Of a stretch of DNA of 64,000 bases, positions 55,112 through 64,000 are shown piece by piece. How positions within the stretch are numbered: the first letter of the stretch is position 1; every line of letters begins with the position of its first letter. Location of the stretch: contig JAUIRK010000292.1 in the NCBI GenBank assembly GCA_030549495.1, forward strand, positions 186,001 to 250,000. The letters run 5' to 3'. Source of the stretch: Nectonema munidae. Lineage: Eukaryota > Nematomorpha > Nectonematoida > Nectonematidae. The notes under the pieces were generated by a model, which worked only from the letters and a program-made list of their open reading frames with translations, was not told the DNA's origin and searched no databases. A program made the position numbers and the translations under genes.

Positions 55112-58100
55112 TAGAGAAGTATCGGATGGGGATTTTTTTTACATCCGCTGTTGCGGATATTAGATTTGACAATCTAGCGGATTCGGATATCCAAAATAAA
55201 TTTGTATGTGGATATAAAATATTTAAAAAAAATTATTGTTTTATATTTTAATACATAAATTTATATTTTACCAATGTAAAAAAACCTAAATCAGAATAAT
55301 TTAAACATTTATTTAAAATAATCATAATTTCTTACCGGTAAATTTAAAAAAAATAATAAAAGTTTTTCTACTTTTTCCCCTAGCAATCTCTTTCTTTTGT
55401 CAGTATAAATATTTCCGGCGCTACTAAAGAGCTGCTCGCTTACGGTGCTAGGAGGACAGCTAAGGTAATGAATGACATGCAATTTTTGATAAAAATGGAA
55501 ATTCTTCTATTTTAGTTTTCCACCAATCTAAGCTTTGAGTAGTCGTGCCATTAATTCCTTTTTCTTTTTGATATTTCGTTATTTCTTCATTTACTTTCTC
55601 GTTTTCTTCTTCACTACTAGAGTTTATTCAAAGAGGTATAAACTTCATCAGCACTTTTCTTCATTTTTTTGCAGCTTTTTACTTCTATGCTACTATTATT
55701 ATTATTATCAATCTTATCCTCATCATATAAATTCAAAAGGAAAGTTTTTAATTTATTTATTCTTTCAAAATTGGTGAAAAATTTACTTTTGAATCTCGGA
55801 TCGAGAAAAGTAGCTATAATGTAAAAAAATCTTCATTTCCAATTTCAGAAAACTTAACATCTATTTCCGAATTCATAGTTTGTTTCATTAATTTTGTTTG
55901 AAAGCTTAATCTCATCTTGATAAAAATTATCCGTTTTTTTTTAAATCTTCTTCATCATGGTAGTATATATTTTTTTCATTTTCAGCACTTCCAGAATGTT
56001 AGGGATTACTTCAGAGACTGATGGTCTTGAGTCGCTGAACTCCTTTGTTTTTTCTTCATAAGGCTCTAAAACATGGGTTATTTTCTTTATCAAAAACCAT
56101 TCAAAATTACTGACATGCTTTATTTTAGTCTTTGAAGCAGTGTAAACACACAATAATTCTTTAATCTATCTTTTTAACCTATAGAATGTGCTGTTCCATC
56201 TGGTAGGCGTGTCGTTCAAAACAGCAACTTTAGCCAAGTTTAAGCGATCTTGAATTTTTTTAATTTATCTTGAGCCATAATTGAGTGATGAAAATGAGAG
56301 GTAATACTACGATTTTTTTAAACTATTTTGTCAATTTCAGAATGTGATGGTAAACCGACTTTAACAATAAGTTGAATTTTATGAATGGCACAGTCTAAAC
56401 TTTTTACATTAGAAAGAATTCATGCTTTTTTAATATTTGCTTCACAATCACGTAAAACACAATGAATATTTTCACTTTTTATTTGCCAGTTTCTTAGCAT
56501 TTCATCAAAAATTTGGGAAATATATTCACCAGCTTGGCGTTCTTCAATACTCAAAAGCGAAACACCAGCAACAGTATCGGACCAAATATCAGTTGTCAAA
56601 GATATTTTTGCATTTTTTTGCTAATTTGCTGTATGCTTTTTTTTAACAGAATCATAAATCTTATTACAAATAAAAATTTCTTTGCTTCAATTTTTAATTG
56701 GGGACAACTTCTGAAACAAATCTGATAAACCTTTTATAGGTTAATGTTCTCTAATGATCTTCAAAGTGACTAAAAGGTAGGTTATCTAAAATAAGCATTT
56801 CTGACATAAGAAAATCTACTTTACATGAATTTTCATTAAAATATATAAACAAAATTTTCATCCAAAAATATTTTTTTGCTTTTCTTCAGTTTTAGTTTTT
56901 TGTGACATTATCAAATTATTTTTTATTCTTTCTTCATTACTCTTTTTTTCTTCTAAAAGTTTTGAAATTTCTAAATGCTTTTATTTTAAATGATTTCTTA
57001 AGGAGGTAGTTCCTTTTCCTTTTCTGGAATAATTTTTCTTACACAGCATACTGAATCTTTTTCTAAAACTTGAAAATATTTCCAAACTAAACTACTTCTG
57101 GATGATATTCTAACGTATTATTAATTTCTACTAAAAGTGAAAAAAATATTAAAGAATTTTTTTTTGTGTTCTTGTTTTTTCCTGCTCTGAAGTTCAAGAA
57201 TTTTGTATGGAATAATATGTTAACAAAAAAAATGAAAGAATGAGTTTGCAAAAAATAAAAAATGCAATTAAGGATTAGTAAGAAATATTTAAAACACTCA
57301 TTTACTTAAAATTATTTACCAAGTCAATTATGAATAAATTTATTTTTTTTATTTTACATTCAAAAAATTTTCTAAACTTAAATAAAAAAGACAATTTTTT
57401 TATTTAAATGAAATAAAATAATTATTATTTGTAAAGTAAAACTTCTATTAGATATAAAGTTCAATCCAAACAAAATCTGATATACACAACACATTATATA
57501 TCATGTTAACCAAAATCATAAATTTTAAAACTTTACGCTGTTAAGGAAACATTTAAAAAAGAAAAATTAAAAATTGTCCTTCTTATAAGAATAAATAGAG
57601 TTACATTTTTATACAAAAGCCTAGATTTATAAAACTTACTATAAAATAAAGTTAAAAAATGCGAACAAAATTTGATCATACACGTTTTTAAAGTTAAAAT
57701 TTAGATTGATATTATTTATTGCGGATAAAAGAAAAAAATTACAAAAAAACAAATTGCAATATGAAAGAAGCAGGCTTTAGCATAAAAATCAATACCTATA
57801 GGGCACCATGTTTAACATAAGAACTTTTCAGTTAAATTTTTTTTTATAAATACTCGGGAAAAACTTAATTAAACTAAAAAATGAAAGCACTTAAAAATTA
57901 GAAAAAAATACAATTTAAAAGTAGGCGTTAAACATTATTTAGTTTAAAAAAACAGACGACTATAGAGAATTCAAAACGCTTCTGATGAGAAAATTTAAAA
58001 AACATTACTACGTGTCAAAATCAGTAAATCAACTCACTGCAATTTACAAAAGACAAAGAGGTGTATTAAAATTAATACTGTGACAGACAATAACTATTAA

Positions 58101-58476
58101 AATCCAATCATGTATGCAACGCAGTAAAGCGAATGTGGAATTTTCTCGTCAGTATCCTTCATCACGGGAAACATAAAAAAATTGTGAAAGCAGAGTCAAC
58201 TGAAATTTGAAACGTAATTTATATTACTGGCCGACAAAACGAAATGTTGCGACAAAGAAACTTCCGCTTTTCACAAATATCGAATTTCGTATGATCAAAG
58301 ATAGGAATTTAAAGATAACAAATCCTGTATGTTTTAAACAAAAAAATACTAAAAGTTTCAATAGAAATTTATAAAAATTTATTTTAAATTGCGTAAGCGG
58401 ATGTTAACATGAAAAAATCCGCGGATGAGGATGTAAAAATTTTTTGCGATTGATGCGCATATCCGATACATCTCAA
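55112..58476 (-). mobile_element. BED-finger hAT element, about 3.4 kb
   Basis: TAGAGAAGTATCGGAT at 55112 and ATCCGATACATCTCAA ending near 58476 are inverse copies; inside both, ACATCC/GGATG-like motifs follow. A minus-strand transposase relic lies between 57110 and 55380. The 1.3 kb beyond the transposase start (57120-58460) is AT-rich with no gene. No 8-bp target duplication could be matched. It is the largest hAT in the window, with domains in full order, and shares terminal sequence with the 305-bp MITE at 2897. Confidence 0.78.
55380..57110 (-). pseudogene. hAT transposase with N-terminal BED zinc finger
   Basis: Minus-strand order: a BED finger near 57090-56970 (SSLVWKYFQVLEKDS, then KGTTSLRNHLK and KH); an internal region at 56153-55941 with FEWFLIKKITHVLEPYEEKT and PSVSEVIPNILEVLK; ATFLDPRFKSKFF near 55800; NEEITKYQKEKGI and DWWKTKIEEFP near 55530; and SEQLFSSAGNIYTDKRKRLL near 55410, the hAT dimerisation motif. 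This is the usual architecture of Ac/ZBED-type hAT transposases. Several stops and frame changes occur, so it is inactive. Confidence 0.8.
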
Positions 58477-58699
58477 TAGTCGGCTCTATTTTTTGTCTCT
58501 GATTTGATACATTTATCGGCTTATTACATATACTTTTTTTAATCAGTCCTATCTTATTCTAAAGCAAAAATAAAATTCATTAGTTTTACAATCTCTTTAA
58601 AATTTTTAGTTTTCCTTCTGATTCAAGGCTGCTTACTCTGCTCACTTTATTTTTTATTATAACTTTTTCTGATGAAAACAAAAATCCTGCATTGGCCCA

Positions 58700-59262
58700 A
58701 ACAAACGCAGATGTTTAAGCTTAGAAGAAAAACTAAAAGTCATAAAATTTGACGAGTATGGAGCTACATTCGCTAAAATTGCAAGGGAAAAAGCATGAAT
58801 GAATCTTCAGTCAGAAAATTTGTAAAAAAATAACGGCAAGTTCAAAGAATATGAATGGCTTCAAATACTTTTACACCTAAAAATAAGACAAAAACACTTT
58901 TCCTTGATGATAAATATTGAAGGCATTCGTTTACATTAAATTGTTTTGACTGTAGTCAAAAGAGAGTTACTTTGAGTCAAAATTAAATTCTAGCAAAGGC
59001 GTTGAATTTTTTTACTAAGCCTAAAGAAAAACAATATGAAAATGAAGAAGATATAGAATTTTCAGTAAAGCATGATTCTTTGCTTTCAAGAAACGATTGG
59101 ATTTACATAACATTGTTGGAGAAAGAGCAAGTCTTATCAGAAAATGAAGATTTTAGGCTGTTTATAGAGAATCGAAAGACCGAGTTACCATGTTATTTGG
59201 AGGAAATGCATCTGGAGTTTAATCCATCCTTCTATATTTTGAAGAAAATCCGTGTGCTTTGA
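58700..59262 (+). pseudogene. Pogo/jerky-type HTH fragment with trailing frame
   Basis: Plus strand at 58705-58800 reads RRCLSLEEKLKVIKFDEYGA then TFAKIAREKA; after a one-base shift it continues MNESSVRKFVKK. This is a psq/CENP-B HTH. The frame at 59002-59262 (86 aa; NFFTKPKEKQYENEEDIEFS) could be the following linker of the same element but has no diagnostic motif. No termini seen. Confidence 0.55.
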
Positions 59263-59464
59263 AAGAATTTAATGAGAGTTGACTACTTCTTATCTTTATT
59301 ATTTTGATAAATATTGTGAGAAAAAAGCATCGCCTTCAAGGTATTATTATTATTTTGTACTAGACGGTCCCTGTGTTTGGTCTCTCGCTTCGCTCGAGAC
59401 CTGTTTGGATTCTAGCATCTCAAAAAGATTGCACGCCACATTATACCACATATGACACATCATT

Positions 59465-59765
59465 GCTACTGGGATTCTAGGACGTGTGACAGATCATTGG
59501 TACCGCGTGATTCTAGGACGTGTGACAGATCATTGGTACCGCGTGATTCTAGGTCCTGCGAAAGATCATTGGTACCGCGTGATCTTAGGTCCTCTGAAAG
59601 ATCATTGGTATCGCGTGATCCTAGGCCCTGTGAAAGGTCATTGGTACCACGTGATCCTAGGTCCTGTGAAAGATCATTGGTACCGCGTGATCCTAGGTCA
59701 TGTGAAAGATCATTGGTACTGTGATTCATAGGTCCAGTTAAAGATCATTGGTACCGCGTGATTTG
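59465..59765. repeat. 36-bp minisatellite, about eight units
   Basis: Units like GATCATTGGTACCGCGTGAT followed by TCTAGGACGTGTGACA repeat every 36 bp. Because 36 is divisible by three and few stops arise, long frames occur on both strands, for example a 12-residue period RDSRTCDRSLVP on plus and RGTNDLSQDLGS on minus. These are almost certainly not genes. Just upstream, GGTCTC...GAGACC (59378-59400) can form a hairpin. Confidence 0.9.
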
Positions 59766-60250
59766 AAACTAGATAAAATTTGACTGACCTCACATAAAAG
59801 CGAATTTTGAAAAAATAAAAATATATTTATTTGTAAAACCTAGCGTATTTTAACCACAAAGAGTATAGCTATTCGATCAACATTTTTCACTTCAAAAATA
59901 ATTTTAAATTTATTAGAAAAACATTATACTGACCTATACTACTGACCCATAAAAAGTAAAAAATATATATTAATTTTCGACAGTTTTCTTTAACTATGAA
60001 ATTTTAAAATGTGAAAAATCATATTTTACCTTTGTGAATATAAAATATTCAAAAAATATTTTATAAATTAAGAACGTTAATTATTATTGGTATTTTTTGA
60101 AACTAGATAAAACTTGACTGACCTCACATAAAAGCAGATTTTGGAAAAATGAAAATATATTTATTTGTATAACCTAGCCTATGTTAACCACAAAGAGTAT
60201 TCCAATGACACCATTTTCATTTAATTTTTTTTTAAAAAAGACACATTATG
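59766..60250. repeat. Local direct duplication, offset about 334 bp
   Basis: TGAAACTAGATAAAATTTGA followed by CTGACCTCACATAAAAGC starts near 59763 and again near 60098, with about 150 bp of matching text after each. Confidence 0.7.
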
Positions 60251-60861
60251 CTTAAACAAAAAGGTGGTCCGTAATTTTTTCAAAAATTTAGACAAAATTT
60301 TTCGAAGTAATGTCCATTTATTAAATTTTTTTAAAACTTTTACAAAAATAAATTATTCTAGAGTATGTAGCAAACGATAAGCTTTCTAATGATATATATA
60401 TCATGAAAAAGAAATATTGAAAAACAGTTTAATTCTTTCTTCAAATCAAACAAGTAAAAATTTGCAAAAATAGTATTGGTAGTAGTAGTATTATTATTAT
60501 TATTATTATATATTACATAAACATTTCAACCAATCATATAGTTTTTATGAAATAAAACTGCAATTTCAAAGTTAAATTTTTTGAACTTTTAGGTAGAATT
60601 TTTGAAATGTGGCTTTCAATATGTATGTAAAATATTTTTTGAAAATTTTTATTTTAAGTATATTTTTTAAGCATTTTACGATTTACACATTTAAATATAA
60701 TAAGTCTGGCAAGTTTGCGAGTTGTCTCCCCGGAGGTCTTGCCAGACCTCTGATATATGATTCTCTTGAAATTATTATATATTAGATAATCTATGTTTTT
60801 TTCATACATGTAATGATTATAGGGTAGAACGTGTTCTAAATAAAAGAAAAAAATGGTCTTG
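60251..60861. other. AT-rich spacer with one strong hairpin
   Basis: TCTGGCAAG and CTTGCCAGA near 60708-60750 form a 9-10-bp inverted pair around a GC-rich loop. No gene seen. Confidence 0.45.
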
Positions 60862-61354
60862 TATTTTAAAAGTTGAACTTTGTTTTATTTTTATATAAAT
60901 TAATTCATTTATTTACTTTAAAAAATCTTGTTAAATATTCTATTCTGTAGTAAATCTATAGATTATAATTTGCTTTGATTTTTTTCTCACATCATGAGCT
61001 TTCTTAAAGAAACATATAGAAGTAATTTTATACTTTGCAGTTATCAAAAACTCTGTAGGGATGCAAAACATGTCTGGTGTATAGTACATCTATGTTTTCA
61101 TCACAATTATTGAAGTAAAAAGAAATTTCTATCACAAATATAAAAAAAGAAAAGCACATTTCTGAATTACTGAAAAAATATCCATACTTAACTTAAAGCC
61201 TCTATCGTAGCCACTTTTTAATTTTGAATTTATTTGATAATAAAATTAACTATTTAGTTTTTATATGATATTTGAAAGCCGCTCTCGACAAAAACTGTTC
61301 ATCAAATCAAAAACACAATTTTTCTAATTAAATTTTGATAATGTCTAACTTATG

Positions 61355-62525
61355 CAGGGCGAGTAAAAGTCAATAAAGGCAACTTTTATTTCCGTTTAGC
61401 AAAAACTCTTTGAAGAAGATCTTTACTACTTTAGTCTAAAAATTTTTGAACTAATTTCAAATTTTTAATTCAATCAAAGTCAATTTTTCGAGTTTAGGTC
61501 AATAAAGTCAATTTTTATATTTAACACTTTTTGATTCAATGTGCCTAAAATTGTTATAAGCGATACATACAAGATTTCTTCTTTATATCATCACTTCCAC
61601 AATAGTTAGGCTTTTTTTCATCTAATAAAAGGTTTTACTATAAAGTTTGCCTGACTGAGGTTAAAGATGAATAATTTTTTGTAAGATAAATTTTTTTTGT
61701 TAACAAACGCGTTTACATACGATATATCCGCTGCAGAAGTTATGGAATTTTATTCCCAAACTTTTTATCATTGCATGTTTTTCACATCTTTTACACAGGT
61801 TTACCTTAAAAGTAAAGTTATCCTGCAAAATTGCAGATTACCGGCATTAAATCATTCAAAATCAGTAATAGAAAAAGACGTTCTCTTTTCAAACCTATCG
61901 GCAACACTTCAGTTCCAATTGTAACGAAATTGACAAATTGGTTGCAAGCAGCAAAATATTTTCATTAAATCTTCCAGCAGTGAAGAAATTAATGATCAAG
62001 ATGATAGAATTTTATTGCCAAATATCAAGAAATTGTTAAAAAAAGAAAATCTGTGTCAAAACTTAACAATAATAATTAGAGAATATCATTGATTTAATCG
62101 GAAAAAGTCAACATTGAGATATTTTCAGTCGAAGATGCCTTTACTTGTTCAACATTAAAAGTTATCTTGAAAATAGATTCAAATAAAATGAAATCAATAA
62201 AATCATGAATATGGAAAACTCTCAAATCTCTCGCAGAACTTTTCCAAATTACAAAATTGTCAAGTTTTAACTTTAGAAGTAGAAGGATCTTTTTCTAAAC
62301 TGAAAAAACTGCTAGAAAATGATCGAATTTTAAATCAGAAGATGTCATTAATTATATGTTGTTGTATTACAAAGTCATAGATTCTTTGAAATAATTTTCA
62401 ATACTTTCTCTAAAGTTTTCAAAGTTGTTCAATTCAAGGAAACTTTAAAAAGTCAATAAAGTCAATTTTTTCTCGGAGTAAAAGTCAATTTTTTCCAATT
62501 TTTTGGGTCCATTTTTCCTGGCCAT
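61355..62525 (+). mobile_element. hAT element with degraded transposase, copy 2
   Basis: Counterpart of 9641-10814. The C-terminal motif near 62265-62330 reads VLTLEVERSF in a frame less disrupted than copy 1 (one A fewer in the run), giving EVERSFSKLKKLLENDRILN. The right end is altered (CCTGGCCATG in place of CCTCGCCCTG). Confidence 0.75.
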
Positions 62526-62883
62526 GGTTATAACTTAATGTTTTATAAAAAATCTTGAAAATTTTCCATCATGTATATATTGGAACACGTCACAATTATA
62601 TATACATCTTTTTATGAAAACTTTGTAGCAAATCAAATGTCAATCAAAATTTTGATTGATGATAAAATTGCTTACAAAAACCTTCATTCAAATTTTAAAT
62701 ATACAGTAAAATCTCGTTAGAGTGAAGTTGAAGGGTACTTGTTGTTAAGTTCATACAAAGCAAGTTTCACTATAACCAATGGGTACGTTAAAATACTTTA
62801 ACCATTTTTTCTACACAGTCTTATTGTTTCTTTTATTAAATTTATATATAAAATTTAAAAACAAAATAAATCAAACAAACACA

Positions 62884-63168
62884 TCATTGGCGAATCCACG
62901 GGGGGGGGGGGGGGGGGTGCCTCATTGGCCTAGGCCCTCCTAAGAAAAATCGCTTCGAAAATTACCCTTACTAATTTTGCTTTTTCCTAAAACAATACTT
63001 GTTGGTAGTTGATTACGTTTTTATCAACAATATGACAAGTCGAATTCTAAAAGACATAATACAGCTATCGTATTCTCTGAAGACTTTCAGCAAAATTGCA
63101 AAAAAAATTAAATTGATTTCCCCCCCCCCCCCCCCCCCCCCTATAAGAAATTTCTGGATCCGCAACTG
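62884..63168. mobile_element. hAT-like MITE, copy 2
   Basis: Counterpart of 11173-11448 with a changed start (CATTGGCGAATCCA) and longer G and C runs, showing homopolymer growth since duplication. Confidence 0.6.
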
Positions 63169-63179
63169 AAAACAATTAT

Positions 63180-64000
63180 CTCCCAGTGTTCTCATATGAG
63201 ATCGGTTAGTTTAAGGTTGGTTTACAGTGTTGCTGTTAAAACCATCTTAATTTCATTGCTTTTATGTAATTTTTAGAATTATCATATATATATTGATCTC
63301 TTCTTTTTTTGGAATTTTTGTTTTTTTATAAGAGTCAAAAATTTGTGTTAAAGAAGGCAAAAGTGCTTTTTTTTGAAAAAAACTTTTATACGCGAGACTG
63401 AAGATATTAGTTGATATAAAATTGTAACGATTGCTTTATTATTTGAATAATACACAAAACTAATCTTGAAATTTGTTAAAAACTACAATATGTACAACAT
63501 TTAAGTAAATAGATGACAATTGAAGATTGATCTCATATGAGATCAATGGAAGAATATGTTGGCAATTGTGTTTATGTAAGTAAGCATAAAAATTTTCATG
63601 CAAAGCTTGTCAAATGGTTCTTGATATATTGTGTTCAAGACAATATTGCTCAGATGTACTTTTCTTTCAAAGAGAATCTTGATGAAAATGATTGCACTAA
63701 AGATGTTGAGATTGTCGATGTTGCAGGAACTCTTGAATTGCATGCTGTTGTTAATTTGGACACAAACAAAGATTGTTTTATAAAGTCAGTAGAAACAAAA
63801 AGCTGTTTTGATCTCCAAGTAAAAAAGAAAATTCAAGCAAGGAAGAAAATAAAGCTTTGTAATCCTGCCCAAGATGGGAATACAAAAAAGCTAAATACAC
63901 ACAAGTTCATGAAAGAAGTAGAGCATACGATGACAATATGAAAAAGATGAAAGAACAATTGATATGTTCCTCTTCAGTTGAAATTTTTGAAGAAATATTT
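63180..64000 (+). mobile_element. piggyBac element, copy C (cut by window end)
   Basis: It matches copy A from 11460 on. The transposase N-terminal frame at 63537-63941 differs from A by one residue in a run of 134 (DEND for DEDD), and the next frame opens at the same ATGA overlap. The remainder lies outside the window, so whether it has the core deletion of copy A is unknown. Confidence 0.85.

Larger units (their letters stand above)
60862..64000. repeat. Segmental duplication block 2, copy 2
   Basis: Near-identical to 9150-12290 through several unrelated elements, and cut by the window edge. It includes a hAT relic, a hAT-like MITE and piggyBac copy C. Confidence 0.9.

Noticed and set aside
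59452-59731. Three overlapping repetitive frames
   Set aside because: By-product of the 36-bp minisatellite on both strands.
59465-59765. CRISPR-like array
   Set aside because: Units are contiguous tandem repeats without unique spacers, in an animal genome context.

Overview
The window is AT-rich (poly-A/T tracts throughout), intron-bearing animal DNA dominated by mobile-element remains. The mix of families (many hATs, piggyBac, Tigger/pogo, Tc1-like, MULE, a Jockey-type LINE, tRNA-derived SINEs, a Ty3/gypsy fossil) plus an orphan protein family common in arthropod assemblies suggests an arthropod. The texture reminds me of a parasitic copepod, but that is an inference and not shown here.

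Two host genes can be read with splice phases that agree. On the minus strand, exons at 34928-34762, 31956-31808, 31753-31631 and 27206-27034 encode the N-terminal half of a prolyl 4-hydroxylase alpha subunit (secretory signal, dimerisation region, start of the peptide-substrate-binding domain); no catalytic exon was found. On the plus strand, exons at 44243-45105, 45160-45229, 48387-48501, 54000-54159 and 54217-54284 encode the C-terminal part of a CtIP/RBBP8 (Sae2-like) DNA-end-resection factor; the N-terminal coiled-coil exons were not found. A third, apparently single-exon gene at 19336-20190 encodes an unrecognised one-TM protein with a basic, internally repeated C-terminus. A further exon-like segment lies at 8160-8395.

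Layout: 1-9150 is one copy of a duplicated block (Tigger relic, hAT pieces) whose second copy is 36741-42970; that copy carries a 2.4-kb hAT insertion and lacks 5.3 kb. 9150-13488 (hAT, hAT-like MITE, piggyBac A) is repeated at 60862-64000. 14195-19081 is a nearly whole Jockey-like LINE with a 14-bp target duplication. 20.4-22.1 kb holds an inverted SINE pair and a small MITE. 22.4-25.4 kb is piggyBac copy B carrying an opposite-strand relic of the arthropod orphan family. 27.2-34.7 kb is the intron space of the hydroxylase gene, filled by a long-TIR Tc1-like element, hATs, TTAA MITEs and a SINE. 44.2-54.3 kb is the CtIP gene, whose 5.5-kb third visible intron holds a gypsy fossil, a MULE fragment, a short retroposon and a pogo fragment. 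55.1-58.5 kb is a BED-finger hAT; 58.7-60.8 kb holds a pogo fragment, a 36-bp minisatellite and a local duplication.

No operon-like cooperation is visible. The main biology is how layered insertions, segmental copies and deletions have shaped two conserved host genes. Calls rest on reading motifs by eye; no similarity search was possible.
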